Assembly: GCF_014634745.1 (NCBI RefSeq)
Contig: NZ_BMBP01000001.1
Span: 186,001 to 250,000, forward strand
DNA length: 64,000 nucleotides
DNA from: Leuconostoc pseudomesenteroides KCTC 3652
GTDB taxonomy: Bacteria; Bacillota; Bacilli; Lactobacillales; Lactobacillaceae
Reading direction: 5' to 3'
Part shown: piece by piece, positions 45,230 through 54,985 of the stretch
How the letters are laid out: each line of letters begins with the position of its first letter
Position numbering within the stretch: the first letter of the stretch is position 1
Position numbers and translations under genes: made by a program
Notes under the pieces: generated by a model
The model's database searches: none
Seen by the model: only the letters and a program-made list of their open reading frames with translations
What the model was told of the DNA's origin: nothing

Positions 45230-46774
45230 TTACTCCCACTCAACAGTTGCTGGTGGCTTAGCGGTAATGTCATACACGACACGGTTAATATGCCCTACTT
45301 CATTAACGATTCGTGCTGAGATTTTTTGAAGTAATTCCCACGGAATATGAGCAAAGTCAGCCGTCATACCATCAACCGATGTGATTGCGCGAATGGCAAT
45401 TGTATAATCATACGTACGATAATCTCCCATCACACCAACTGAACGAACACCAGTGAGTACGGTGAAGTATTGCCAAATATCACCTTCAAGTCCAGCTTTA
45501 GCAATTTCATCACGCAAGATCCAATCTGAATCACGCACAATTTCTAATTTATCTTCAGTAATGTCGCCAAGAATACGGATACCCAGTCCTGGTCCTGGGA
45601 AAGGTTGACGCCAAACCATCTCATGAGGCATATTCAACTTTTCACCAAGTTCGCGCACCTCATCTTTGAACAACGTATTAAGAGGTTCAATCAACTTGAA
45701 TTGCAGGTCTTCAGGTAACCCGCCAACGTTATGGTGAGACTTAATCGTTTGTGCAGTATCTGTGCCTGACTCAATGACATCTGTATATAGTGTGCCTTGT
45801 GCTAGAAATTCAATCCCATCAAGTTTTTTTGCTTCATCATTGAAAACTTGAATAAACTCATTACCAATAATTTTACGTTTTCTCTCAGGATCAGTTACAC
45901 CAGCCAACTTGTCTAAGAAACGCGTTTGTGCATCAACTTTGATAATATTCAGACCAAATTTACCACCAAGCATGGACATGACTTGTTCTGCTTCGTTTTT
46001 ACGCAACAGACCATGATCTACAAAAATAGAAGTTAACTGATCCCCGATTGCGCGATGTAATAAAACACCAACGACGGAAGAGTCAACACCACCTGACAAA
46101 CCAAGTAGCACTTTATTATCACCAACAATTTCACGAATTTTGGCAATTTGATCATCAATAAAGCCACTCATGTCCCAATTTGGCGTCGCACCAGCAATAT
46201 CTTTAACAAAGTTCTGCAAGATTTGCTTCCCGTTCTCCGACAATGTTGTCTCGGCATGGAATTGGACACCGTAGAGACGCCGTTTCTCATCAGCAATAGC
46301 TGCGATCGGCGTTTTTTCCGAACCACCAATTACTTCAAATCCTGCTGGCAATGCTGTCACATTATCAGAATGACTCATCAGAACAGTCTGTGAAGCTGGT
46401 GTGTTCGCCAACAGTCGACCAGCATGTTCAGTGTGATTTAATGTGGTTTGACCAAATTCACCGTTTCCCGGATTGGCTTCAACTTTTCCACCTAGGTTTT
46501 GTGCCATTAACTGCATGCCATAACAAACACCCAAAACTGGAACACCTAACTCAAATATTTCATTATCAATTGTAAAAGCATTTTCTTCGTAAACAGATTT
46601 AGGACCGCCAGAAAGAATAATTGCCTTTGGATTGTATTCTCGAATTTCTGAAGCCGTCATTTTTCGTGATTTTAATTCAGAAAAAACCCCCATCTCTCTA
46701 ATTCGACGAGTAATGAGTTGATTATATTGACTACCATAGTCAAGAACTAAAACTTTATCTAGTGCGTCAGCCAT
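45230..46774 (-). CDS. guaA: GMP synthase (glutamine-hydrolysing)
   Basis: 514 aa. Class I amidotransferase domain (nucleophile Cys in [10 protein letters not shown], later HAET), ATP-pyrophosphatase motif GLSGGVDSS, and the C-terminal dimerisation domain ending [10 protein letters not shown]. Converts XMP to GMP. AAGGA lies 6 nt before the ATG, inside the stop region of the preceding gene. Confidence 0.97.
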   Translation of the reverse strand: MADALDKVLVLDYGSQYNQLITRRIREMGVFSELKSRKMTASEIREYNPKAIILSGGPKSVYEENAFTIDNEIFELGVPVLGVCYGMQLMAQNLGGKVEANPGNGEFGQTTLNHTEHAGRLLANTPASQTVLMSHSDNVTALPAGFEVIGGSEKTPIAAIADEKRRLYGVQFHAETTLSENGKQILQNFVKDIAGATPNWDMSGFIDDQIAKIREIVGDNKVLLGLSGGVDSSVVGVLLHRAIGDQLTSIFVDHGLLRKNEAEQVMSMLGGKFGLNIIKVDAQTRFLDKLAGVTDPERKRKIIGNEFIQVFNDEAKKLDGIEFLAQGTLYTDVIESGTDTAQTIKSHHNVGGLPEDLQFKLIEPLNTLFKDEVRELGEKLNMPHEMVWRQPFPGPGLGIRILGDITEDKLEIVRDSDWILRDEIAKAGLEGDIWQYFTVLTGVRSVGVMGDYRTYDYTIAIRAITSVDGMTADFAHIPWELLQKISARIVNEVGHINRVVYDITAKPPATVEWE

Positions 46775-46777
46775 GAA

Positions 46778-47764
46778 TTATCCTTTCGCGTAGTTAGGGG
46801 CTTGTTTCGTGATTTCAACATCATGCGGATGTGACTCACGCAGACCATTATCTGTAATCTGCACAAATTTAGCATGTAATTTTAAATCTTGAATTGTTGC
46901 AGAACCAGTATAGCCCATGCCAGCTCGAAGGCCACCATCAGTTTGGAAGATGGCATCATCAATTGCCATATCACCGCCCTTAAATGAGCCATCTGCTTCA
47001 AGAACTTCGCCTTTTAACAAATCAGAAACAAGCGTTGCATCTGCTCCAGCAGCCAATGCCTTCACGACATCCCCAGAATAATGGACACCGCCAACGGCAA
47101 TGACTGATTTATTGTCATAATTTGATGCCACATCTGCTATGCCCATTGTCACTGTCAAAAATGGATAAGTCAAATCATTTGGCAAAGGTGAGTTGACGCA
47201 TCGTCCTGCGAGAACAGCATCTGCTCCAGCTTCATAGATTTGCGCAGCAACATTAGGATCTTCGACAACACCAACAGCTACCAACAATTCTGGGTGTGTT
47301 TGTTTTGTTGCTTTAATAATTGCTGTTGCACTATCATCCAAATCAGCATGCAAGTAGAAGAAAATAGCATTGACACCAGCATTGATCAGAGCATCTACCC
47401 GTTGGTTGGCTTCAGCGCCCAACCAAACTTCAGCACCAACAACTAATTTTCCTTGTTCATCTGTTAAAGCATTTGGAAATTTTTGTTCGTCAATAACAGT
47501 AGCTTTTGCTGATTTGACTAATTCAACTTGTTCATCCACCGATTCTTGTTGCACAAAGATACCCAAACCACCATTAAGTGCAATTGGTACAACACGTTGA
47601 TCTGTTTCAGCATCATAAGCCTCAGAAATTAGTGGTATATTTAATTTAAAATTTGGTGATAAATGACTGGCTAATGATACTGTATGTGGTAAAACATTTG
47701 AGGCGCCCGGTACAAGTAAAGCTTGATCATAACCAAGGCCGATAAATTGAGTTGATTCAGACAT
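46778..47764 (-). CDS. IMPDH/GMP reductase-family paralogue with altered catalytic loop
   Basis: 328 aa TIM-barrel protein aligning along its length with the neighbouring GuaB (GLGYDQALLVPG against GLTFEDVKLVPE; NIPLISEAYD against HIPLLSAAMD; NGGLGIFVQ against LGGLGVIHK). The catalytic loop GPGSICTTR of IMPDH is replaced by AGRCVNSPLPND, and the Arg-Tyr flap is missing. It may be a GMP reductase-like enzyme, a regulator or a pseudoenzyme. AGGAG lies 5-6 nt before the ATG. Sandwiched between guaB and guaA. Confidence 0.75.
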   Translation of the reverse strand: MSESTQFIGLGYDQALLVPGASNVLPHTVSLASHLSPNFKLNIPLISEAYDAETDQRVVPIALNGGLGIFVQQESVDEQVELVKSAKATVIDEQKFPNALTDEQGKLVVGAEVWLGAEANQRVDALINAGVNAIFFYLHADLDDSATAIIKATKQTHPELLVAVGVVEDPNVAAQIYEAGADAVLAGRCVNSPLPNDLTYPFLTVTMGIADVASNYDNKSVIAVGGVHYSGDVVKALAAGADATLVSDLLKGEVLEADGSFKGGDMAIDDAIFQTDGGLRAGMGYTGSATIQDLKLHAKFVQITDNGLRESHPHDVEITKQAPNYAKG

Positions 47765-47783
47765 GATTTCTCCTAAGAATAAT

Positions 47784-48917
47784 TTAAAGAACAGTGTATG
47801 CTTTTTGTGTCAACAGAGCTTCAAAATCAACAGCTTGCGTTGATTTTGCTAAATGTCCATTTGCCACTAATCCAGTTACCGCTGATTCACCTAATGAGGC
47901 CATTTCTTGACGCATACCTGTCAAAATATCATTTAACACATCCACTAGTGCACCTTTATAGGCCACTCTTGCTTCAATACCTTCGGGTACCATTTTGTTA
48001 GCTTCATTGACTTCCCCTTGGAAATAACGGTCTTTCGATCCATTTTCCATAGCCGCAATTGATCCCATACCACGATAACTCTTATAAAGATGACCATTAT
48101 CTTCAAATGAATCACCTGGTGTTTCTTCTGTGCCTGAAAACATTGATCCAAGCATAACCGCATTACCACCTGAAACCATTGCTTTGATAATATCTTCAGG
48201 TGTTTTGGCACCACCATCAGCTATGATTTTTTTACCCCGCACAGCAGCTTCTTTTGCAGCTTCACGTACAGCAGAAATTTGTGGTACACCAATACCTGCT
48301 ACAACTCGAGTCGTGCAAATTGAACCAGGACCAATGCCTACTTTGACAACATCCGCTCCGGCATCATATAACGCCGCAGCGCCTTCACGTGTCGCAATAT
48401 TACCAGCAATGATGTTGAGTTTTGGAAAAGCTTGACGTACTTCTGAAACCTTACGCAAAACGCCTTCTGAGTGCCCATGAGCAGAATCTAAAACAATTGC
48501 ATCAACACCAGCGTCTGCCATAGCCGCAACACGATCAACAGTGTCATTTGTCACGCCAACTGCACCAGCAACCAGCAAATGACCATCGGCATCTACAGCA
48601 GCCTGAGCATAGGCTTGGTGATCAAATTTTGCTGTTTTAACCTGGCGTACTTGTTCAGCCTGTTGCGCAATCGTCATATTCTTATGAATGACACCTAATC
48701 CGCCCAATTTAGCAATTTCAATGGCAAATCTTGCCTCGGTCACCGTATCCATTGCAGCAGAAAGCAGCGGGATATGCAAATGCAACGTAGGTGTCAAATC
48801 GATTCCTAAAGCAACCTCATCCGCCTTGACTGGCGAATTTTTTTCTGGCACTAGCTTGACATCTTCAAACGTTAATCCCATTGGGACGAATTTACCTTTT
48901 GAATTAAACTTTTCCAT
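47784..48917 (-). CDS. guaB: IMP dehydrogenase without CBS domains
   Basis: 377 aa, about 110 shorter than standard IMPDH because the CBS pair is absent; the barrel runs directly from QVRQVKTAKFD into DADGHLLVAGAVG. Catalytic Cys loop GIGPGSICTTRVVAGIGVPQ, the GMGS block (YRGMGSIAAM) and the Arg-Tyr flap-type segment EARVAYKG are intact. Makes XMP from IMP. ATG 48917 has GGAGA at about 6 nt; the TTG upstream is rejected. First gene after the guanine riboswitch. Confidence 0.93.
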   Translation of the reverse strand: MEKFNSKGKFVPMGLTFEDVKLVPEKNSPVKADEVALGIDLTPTLHLHIPLLSAAMDTVTEARFAIEIAKLGGLGVIHKNMTIAQQAEQVRQVKTAKFDHQAYAQAAVDADGHLLVAGAVGVTNDTVDRVAAMADAGVDAIVLDSAHGHSEGVLRKVSEVRQAFPKLNIIAGNIATREGAAALYDAGADVVKVGIGPGSICTTRVVAGIGVPQISAVREAAKEAAVRGKKIIADGGAKTPEDIIKAMVSGGNAVMLGSMFSGTEETPGDSFEDNGHLYKSYRGMGSIAAMENGSKDRYFQGEVNEANKMVPEGIEARVAYKGALVDVLNDILTGMRQEMASLGESAVTGLVANGHLAKSTQAVDFEALLTQKAYTVL

Positions 48918-49055
48918 CACATTCTCCAAAAAAATTATAGTCGTAGATCACACCGTCGCTCATTATAAAACCAATTGAGAAATCGTTGTAATATACTTTC
49001 GCTAATCAGGCCTTTTTGCCAACAAAATTGTCAGCAGATCCGCCAAAAATACAAA

Positions 49056-49092
49056 TAAAAAAACACTTGGGATACACAGATCCACAAGTGCT
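49056..49092 (-). terminator. Attenuator terminator of guanine riboswitch
   Basis: CAAGTG (49085-49090) and CACTTG (49064-49069) with inner GGAT/ATCC; on the minus strand a run of seven Ts follows. An alternative antiterminator (CCGCAAGTG with GCACTTGTGG) uses the same upstream arm. Confidence 0.88.
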
Positions 49093-49113
49093 TTTGAACG
49101 GTCAAAAACACTT

Positions 49114-49177
49114 GCGGATAGTCACGACGTTTGGTGCGTGGTAGAAACTGCTGGCCATTTTCCAGCACTATATCTGC
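49114..49177 (-). ncRNA. Guanine riboswitch (purine class) aptamer
   Basis: The minus strand has P1 GCAGAUA/UAUCCGC (one mismatch), P2 UGCUGG...CCAGCA, the core AGUUUCUACC, P3 with CACG/CGUG arms, and GACUAU. The pyrimidine before UAU is C, the guanine/hypoxanthine type. The match to the xpt aptamer pattern is close. It controls guaB, the paralogue and guaA as an OFF switch. Confidence 0.93.
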
Positions 49178-49203
49178 AAAGTAATGTTTTAATTATTGGT
49201 TTC

Positions 49204-49232
49204 ATGTTACACGCTTTTATGAGAAAAAGCAA
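49204..49232 (-). promoter_or_regulatory. Promoter of gua operon
   Basis: TTGCTT (49232-49227), a 17-nt spacer and TAACAT (49209-49204). The -35 box lies inside the terminator hairpin of the upstream hydrolase gene. Confidence 0.65.
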
Positions 49233-49262
49233 CTGGTCAGATCAGAACAAACAGTTGCTTTT
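49224..49262 (-). terminator. Terminator of LysM-NlpC/P60 gene
   Basis: AAAAGCAACTG (49225-49235) pairs with CAGTTGCTTTT (49252-49262); TTTTT follows on the minus strand. Confidence 0.85.
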
Positions 49263-49269
49263 ACATAAA

Positions 49270-50571
49270 TTATTGTACACTGCCTGCAAAACTAGGCATA
49301 AAGTTCGCCGAAATTGTTTCCACGCGGACGTTCATTCCTGGTTGTGGCGCAGCAACGTATTGATTTCCTCCAATGTAAATGGCCACATGATACGATGCGC
49401 CCTTGGTTCCCCAGAACAGCAAGTCACCAGGTTGTGCCTGTGAAACTGCTTTAGTTTTTGTGTAAGACTCTTGTGCAACAGATGAATGGGGCAACGAAAT
49501 ACCAGCCGCATTTTGGAATACATAGCTGACCAAACCAGAGCAATCAAAACCTGTTTGTGGTGTAGAACCAGCCCACACGTACGGAATATTTTGAGTTGCT
49601 AATTGCTTAGCTAATGAAACAATCGCCGCACTTGCAGCTGTAACATTTTGATTGGCCGCTGGTGTTGCAGTCTCTGATTGTTCAGACTGTGGCGTAGTTG
49701 ATAAGGCGCTTGAACCTTGTGTTGCAGAGGCAGCTGATGAGGCGTTTGAACTTGCCGTTGCAGAGGCAGCTGATTCTTGGCTTGCCTCGCTGACATTAGA
49801 TGCAACTGACGCCGTAGTTGCTTCAGAAACCGGTATATCAGCAGATGACGATGTGACAGGTGTTGCCACATTAGCGCTGATGGCAACATCTGTTGCAGGC
49901 GCCGTAGAAGAAGCGGCACTCACCACAGACGTCATAGCAGCTGCGCTTGAAACTGAAGCGTCGGAAGCCACTGGCTTACTAGCTACTGCGACAACAGTCG
50001 ATGTTAGGTCAGTAGCGTCAGTAGTTGTCCCTGTACTAACCTCATTAGCAGGAGAAGCCACATCAGCACTACTCAAACTAGTATCTAATGAACTGTCTGA
50101 ACTTGTTCCTGTTGAAGTGGTAGAAACCACTTCAGGTACCACAGATGTAGCATTCTGAGATACTGATTCATCTGTTGGTAAAGTCAAAATTTGACCGGCA
50201 GAAATCAAATCAGAATTATTGTTGTTTGCAACTAATGTATCTACACTCACTTTATGAGCTTGCGCAATTGACCAGAGTGAATCACCCGCTTTGACGCGGT
50301 ATGTAGTGGTTTTCTTTTTAGTATTAGTCTGCGCCGCTTTCGTTTCTGCTGGCGTGTTAACGTGTAACACCTTATCTTTTGGAATCGTCAAATTTGTCTT
50401 TGACAAACTGACCTCATTCGTGTGCACTAAACCAGTTGCTTCAGCAACTGAGCTTACGGCTTTGTCCACTGCGTTTTTCACTTGATCAGCATTGACAATA
50501 CTTGAACCAACACCAACAAGTCCGAGCACGCCAAGGCCAGAAGCAATAATTTTTTTATCCAGACGTTCCAT
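49270..50571 (-). CDS. LysM and NlpC/P60 domain cell-wall hydrolase
   Basis: 433 aa secreted endopeptidase. Signal peptide (1-28), one LysM (about 89-132, YRVKAGDSLWSIAQ), a Ser/Ala/Thr/Val-rich linker of about 180 residues, then NlpC/P60 with Cys344 in FDCSGLV and His in SYHVAIY. Family enzymes cut gamma-D-Glu to diamino acid bonds in peptidoglycan. AGGGTG is 5 nt before the ATG. Monocistronic. Confidence 0.93.
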   Translation of the reverse strand: MERLDKKIIASGLGVLGLVGVGSSIVNADQVKNAVDKAVSSVAEATGLVHTNEVSLSKTNLTIPKDKVLHVNTPAETKAAQTNTKKKTTTYRVKAGDSLWSIAQAHKVSVDTLVANNNNSDLISAGQILTLPTDESVSQNATSVVPEVVSTTSTGTSSDSSLDTSLSSADVASPANEVSTGTTTDATDLTSTVVAVASKPVASDASVSSAAAMTSVVSAASSTAPATDVAISANVATPVTSSSADIPVSEATTASVASNVSEASQESAASATASSNASSAASATQGSSALSTTPQSEQSETATPAANQNVTAASAAIVSLAKQLATQNIPYVWAGSTPQTGFDCSGLVSYVFQNAAGISLPHSSVAQESYTKTKAVSQAQPGDLLFWGTKGASYHVAIYIGGNQYVAAPQPGMNVRVETISANFMPSFAGSVQ

Positions 50572-50732
50572 ATATTCACCCTTTCTGCCTATATCAAAAC
50601 AGCCATAGCCACTTTGACAAAATTCTCAAATCTTAAGTTTCTCTTAACATATTAAGTTTATCACGTAAAACCTTAAGAAAATACCAAAACTTGATTATTT
50701 CATCAAATTGTCACATTTTGATAACATTACAC

Positions 50733-50761
50733 AAAAAAACAACCCCATGGGATTGTTTTTT
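50733..50761. terminator. Terminator after tautomerase gene
   Basis: AAAAAACAA-C-CCC (50734-50746) and GGG-A-TTGTTTTTT (50749-50761) around AT, with long A and T runs on the two sides. Confidence 0.85.
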
Positions 50762-50767
50762 AATGAC

Positions 50768-50953
50768 TTATTGGTCACTCTTCAAAACGCCACCGACTGC
50801 GTAGTGGTCTTTTGGCATTTCTCTTAAAATGACATGTACGGCTTCACGTGAAGCCCCAGCATCGGCAACGATTACATCAGTGATATCTTTAACCATTTTA
50901 GCGAGTTGTTCGTGTGAACGTCCTTCTAGTAGTTCAACTTGTACGATAGGCAT
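50768..50953 (-). CDS. 4-oxalocrotonate tautomerase family protein
   Basis: 61 aa, full length for the family. The catalytic amino-terminal proline follows Met (MPIVQVELLEGRS). AGGAGG lies 7 nt before the ATG. The physiological substrate in lactic acid bacteria is not known. Confidence 0.93.
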   Translation of the reverse strand: MPIVQVELLEGRSHEQLAKMVKDITDVIVADAGASREAVHVILREMPKDHYAVGGVLKSDQ

Positions 50954-50979
50954 AAATAGCCCTCCTTAATATTTAAAAT

Positions 50980-51963
50980 CTATTTTACCTGATTATCAGT
51001 CACATTTTCAAGCTGGGATTCTAGTTGTTTCTCAGCTTCAATCTGTGCCTCAATCGTTTCAACTTTTGGAACAGCAATAGCTTTTTTCATTTGTAATTGT
51101 CTGTCAGAATCTAAGAACTCACCTGACACATTAACTGTGTTCAATAAATTAACAAAGGCCTTAGGATCAGCGCGATGGACAATTTCTTGCATTTCAAATA
51201 ATTCGTAGCGAGAAATCACCATCATCAAGGTAGTGGATTCTCTTTTTGTGTAAGCACCTTTAGATGGCAGAATAGTAATACCACGTATCAAATCTTTATG
51301 AAGAGCTTCTACAACGTCATCCCCTTTTGCGGTGACAATCATCGCAGTTAATTTCTGATATCCCGTATACAGAGTATCCACAACTCGACCTGTTGCGTAA
51401 ATACCAATTAACGTAAATAGGGCATTTTGCCAACCAATGAAGAAACCGGCAACAATAACAACAACACAGTTAATGATATTCATCAACGCGCCAACTGATT
51501 TTCCTGTTCGCTTTTGAACAACCATGGCAACAATGTCCATGCCACCAGTCGAAAAGCCATACCGCATTGCCAAACCAATTGCAACACCTAACAGTAGTCC
51601 ACCAAATAGTGCTGCTAACATTGGATCAGTCGTCAACGCTTTTGTCGGTGCTATAATTTGAATTGTTGACACAAATATGGCATTTAAAAAGCTTAAAATC
51701 GTAAACTTACCACCAATTAATTTCCAACCAACAATTCCAATTGGTATGTTAAACACCATCATAAACGTTCCAGTTTGAATGTTCATATGAAAAGTATGTT
51801 GCGCAAACAATGACAGCAACTGTGCAATACCATTAAAACCACTTGAAAAAATATTATTAGGAATTAAAAATGCATTCAGCGAAATAACTTGAATGATAGA
51901 ACTGACAATGAATACAACGGTTGTTAAAAAGATTTTGCGCCAATTAAATTGAATATTTGCCAT
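50980..51963 (-). CDS. YitT family membrane protein (DUF161/DUF2179)
   Basis: 327 aa. Five or six membrane spans (NIIFSSGFNGIAQL, GGLLLGVAIGLAMRYGFSTGG), then a soluble C-terminal DUF2179 domain (GITILPSKGAYTKRE). Unknown function, possibly transport. ATG 51963 has AGGAG at 10 nt; an upstream GTG at 51993 has no ribosome site. The tautomerase gene follows after 26 nt. Confidence 0.9.
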   Translation of the reverse strand: MANIQFNWRKIFLTTVVFIVSSIIQVISLNAFLIPNNIFSSGFNGIAQLLSLFAQHTFHMNIQTGTFMMVFNIPIGIVGWKLIGGKFTILSFLNAIFVSTIQIIAPTKALTTDPMLAALFGGLLLGVAIGLAMRYGFSTGGMDIVAMVVQKRTGKSVGALMNIINCVVVIVAGFFIGWQNALFTLIGIYATGRVVDTLYTGYQKLTAMIVTAKGDDVVEALHKDLIRGITILPSKGAYTKRESTTLMMVISRYELFEMQEIVHRADPKAFVNLLNTVNVSGEFLDSDRQLQMKKAIAVPKVETIEAQIEAEKQLESQLENVTDNQVK

Positions 51964-52087
51964 TGATATGATTCTCCTAAAATACGTGGTCACTTACCTA
52001 CTAATCATATCAAATTGTGTTTGCTTTGTATGCTTTTTACATGAAATTAGTCACTAAAAAATAGACTCATTTCCGGTACATTTAAAG

Positions 52088-53305
52088 TTAAACGATCAAC
52101 ATTTTGGTTGGTTTTACCATAAATCGTGAAATCAGATAGGCAATAATATACAAAATGCTAATTGCCAAAAAGACAGTTTGATATGGCATGCCTAAGACGT
52201 GCACAATATAACTCGCTAATTGATTACCAGAAAGACCAGCAGCTGCCCAAGCGGTTAGTGCTAACCCATGGATTTTTGAGATTGCATTCATACCAAAGCG
52301 ATCTGCTAGTAGAGGTGGCAAGGCCGAAAAGCCGCCACCATAACCAGCATTAATTAAAAAGAATGTTCCAACCAATATAATTGGCATTAAAAAGTTACCA
52401 CTAGGCAAAAAATAAGACAGTAAGGACATCACAATTGAAATGCCGAAAATCAACTGATAAACACTGTTTCTATCTTTAAGCCGATCAGATAATGTCGCAA
52501 AACCAATTCGACCTGCAGCATTAAAGAAAGCATCAACGCTCAAAATAGTAGTGATCGCGCCAAGTGAAAATACCGCGCTCCCGTTTTGTAATGTTAAATT
52601 AGATAAAATATCTTTTTCTTGTGAAATAATCGCTAAACCTGCTGTTATATTCAGATAAAACATCAACCAAATCCCAACAAATGTCATGTTCCCCATTACT
52701 TTTAGTGGTTGGAATGGTTTTTGTAGCGGTTTTTCTTGCCAATCAATTGGTTTATGAATTAGTAGAGTTCCAATCAACATCATGATTGCAAAGACTACCG
52801 ACAAAAAGATAAACATCTGCCATAAACCAATTGATTTTTGCAAAGTCATCATAACAGGAGAAAACACCATTTTCGCAAGACCAAATCCCGCAACCGCCAA
52901 GCCGGTTCCCAATCCCTTATTATCTTTGAACCATAGCATCAAATTTTTGACTGGAGTCAGATAACCAATTCCTAAGCCAATACCCATCACAATACCGTAA
53001 AAAATATAAATACCGATTAATGATCGCTGTTGAATGCTAAAACCTGTTCCTAACATACCAGCCACAAAAAATAATGTTGCTAACAACGCCGACCGCTTAA
53101 TATTTTTTTCAACATAGTGTCCCAATACAGCAGCGGAAAGTCCTAAAAATAATATTGCGATAGAAAATGCCCATTCCACATCAGGTACGCTGGCACCAAT
53201 ATAATCTGCAACTGATTGTTTAAAAACACTCCAGGCATAGACTGTGCCTATACTGCCATGAATTAGAAGTGCCGGTAAGGCAGCTCGTAACCATTTATTT
53301 TCCAT
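52088..53305 (-). CDS. MFS transporter, oxalate/formate antiporter (OFA) family
   Basis: 405 aa, 12 spans. OFA-type N-terminus HGSIGTVYAWSVFKQ and GIGLGIGYLTPVKNLMLWF, and GYGGGFSALPPLLADRFG in the second half. Substrate not predictable; organic anions are likely. ATG 53305 has GGGAG at 10 nt; the frame extends 22 codons upstream without family similarity. Confidence 0.87.
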   Translation of the reverse strand: MENKWLRAALPALLIHGSIGTVYAWSVFKQSVADYIGASVPDVEWAFSIAILFLGLSAAVLGHYVEKNIKRSALLATLFFVAGMLGTGFSIQQRSLIGIYIFYGIVMGIGLGIGYLTPVKNLMLWFKDNKGLGTGLAVAGFGLAKMVFSPVMMTLQKSIGLWQMFIFLSVVFAIMMLIGTLLIHKPIDWQEKPLQKPFQPLKVMGNMTFVGIWLMFYLNITAGLAIISQEKDILSNLTLQNGSAVFSLGAITTILSVDAFFNAAGRIGFATLSDRLKDRNSVYQLIFGISIVMSLLSYFLPSGNFLMPIILVGTFFLINAGYGGGFSALPPLLADRFGMNAISKIHGLALTAWAAAGLSGNQLASYIVHVLGMPYQTVFLAISILYIIAYLISRFMVKPTKMLIV

Positions 53306-53497
53306 TGGATTATTTCTCCCGTGTGTTTTATACCCTGAATTTGTTACTTTTATATTTAACCATATTTGCAATAATATTGTAAAGCATTTTACGTATATTG
53401 TATTATTAATAAATATAAAATACGGTTATTTTGCGAACTATAGTTAGTTTATATTTAAAAAATCATATCACAAAACAAACTTTAATGATTTTGAAAC

Positions 53498-53521
53498 AAA
53501 AAAACGTCCAATAAATGGACG
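53498..53521 (-). terminator. Terminator after htpX
   Basis: CGTCCA (53505-53510) pairs with TGGACG (53516-53521); seven Ts follow on the minus strand. Confidence 0.85.
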
Positions 53522-53533
53522 CTAACTAGAGGA

Positions 53534-54427
53534 TTACATTTTTTCTAACCGCGCAATTCGTTCTTCAATTGGTGGGTGTGTATCGAATAAATGTTCTTTA
53601 TTTTTTAAAGGGTTGCTTATATATAGCGCTGCTGACGATGGATCGACATCCTGCATTGGTTCTGAACCACCTAATTTTCGCAAAGCTGATATTAATCCTT
53701 GTGGATTTCTTGTCAGTTCAACACTGCCAGCGTCAGCTAAGTATTCTCTATTTCGAGAAATAGCCATTTGTACGGCTGCTGCAGCTAGTGGCGCAAGTAC
53801 CATCATCAAAATCGAAAATATCATCAGGATTGCCTGCAGCCCACCACTATTGTTGCGATCATTGTCTCTGCGCCTTTCCCCACTTCCCCAAAACCACCAG
53901 TTGCCACCAATATTGGTGAGTAAGGTAATAGCGGCCGACAATGCTAAAGCTATTGTAGAGATACGAATATCATAGTTACGAACATGACTCATTTCATGTC
54001 CGATAACGCCTTCCAACTCGCTGCGAGTCATTATCCGTAAAAGACCAGTTGTTGCTGCTACTGCAGCATGTTCTGGGTCATTACCCGTCGCAAAAGCATT
54101 GGGACTGTCATCAGAAATGACAAATACTCTTGGCATAGGAACTTGCGCAACCATTGCCATATCCTCTACGGCGTGCCACAGTTCTGGCTGTTGATCAGCA
54201 TTCGTTATTTCTTGACCATGGTTCATAGCCATCACAACAGCAGTTGAATTACTAATCATAATTGCTGTGTAAATGACACCAATAATAATCGCACCTACAA
54301 TGCCATATACCAAAGAACCAAGCAATAGATAGCCCACGGCTGCGCCTACAAGTGCAACTAAGACAAAAAAGGCCAACAACAAAACAATGGTCCGTCTTTT
54401 ATTTGATTGTATTTGTTGATACAACAT
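53534..54427 (-). CDS. htpX: Protease HtpX homologue
   Basis: 297 aa membrane zinc metalloprotease. Two N-terminal spans (11-35 and 38-58), zinc motif HEMSH (144-148), two later spans, and [14 protein letters not shown] holding the third ligand. Quality control of membrane proteins. Its ATG overlaps the lemA stop by one base (TAATG). Confidence 0.95.
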   Translation of the reverse strand: MLYQQIQSNKRRTIVLLLAFFVLVALVGAAVGYLLLGSLVYGIVGAIIIGVIYTAIMISNSTAVVMAMNHGQEITNADQQPELWHAVEDMAMVAQVPMPRVFVISDDSPNAFATGNDPEHAAVAATTGLLRIMTRSELEGVIGHEMSHVRNYDIRISTIALALSAAITLLTNIGGNWWFWGSGERRRDNDRNNSGGLQAILMIFSILMMVLAPLAAAAVQMAISRNREYLADAGSVELTRNPQGLISALRKLGGSEPMQDVDPSSAALYISNPLKNKEHLFDTHPPIEERIARLEKM

Positions 54428-54975
54428 TAAAATTTAACCGTTGGTACTTCTTTCTCTGCTTCAGGAACTTGCAAAAATTCGCTAGGTTGGAAATGATGAA
54501 CGCCGGCAACAACATTAGTAGGAAATGATTGTAATTTTGTATTATAGTTGGCGGTTGTGGCGTTAAACAATTGTCGAGAATAAGCAATTTTGTTCTCAGT
54601 ATTTGTCAGCTCTTCTTGAAGCTTGTTAAAATTAGTATTGGCTTTTAAATCTGGATAAGCTTCAGCACGGGCAAAAAATCCTGATAAAACACCACTTAAT
54701 TGATTAGAAGCCGCCATTTTATCAGCTGGCGTGTTTGCTGCTGCCACATCTTGACGTAACTGTGTCACTTTGGTTAATGTTTCACTTTCATGCTTGGCAT
54801 AGCCTTTAACCGTTTCAACCAAATTAGGAATCAGATCATTTCGACGCTTTAATTGCACGTCAATTTGACTCCATGATTCTTGGGTTTGCATTCTAGCTTT
54901 AACAAGCCCGTTGTATATACCAATCCAAGCCAACACAAGGATTGCGATAATTACTATTACAATGATTATTGTCAT
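54427..54975 (-). CDS. lemA: LemA family protein
   Basis: 182 aa. One N-terminal span, then a helical bundle with the family block [20 protein letters not shown] and [17 protein letters not shown]. Commonly paired with htpX. GAGAGGG lies 5 nt before the ATG. Confidence 0.94.
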   Translation of the reverse strand: MTIIIVIVIIAILVLAWIGIYNGLVKARMQTQESWSQIDVQLKRRNDLIPNLVETVKGYAKHESETLTKVTQLRQDVAAANTPADKMAASNQLSGVLSGFFARAEAYPDLKANTNFNKLQEELTNTENKIAYSRQLFNATTANYNTKLQSFPTNVVAGVHHFQPSEFLQVPEAEKEVPTVKF

Positions 54976-54985
54976 GATTTCCCTC

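Noticed and set aside
49600-50160. Repetitive DNA suggesting a repeat array
   Set aside because: It is the Ser/Ala/Thr/Val-rich linker of the LysM-NlpC/P60 protein; low-complexity coding, with no regular repeat unit or spacers.
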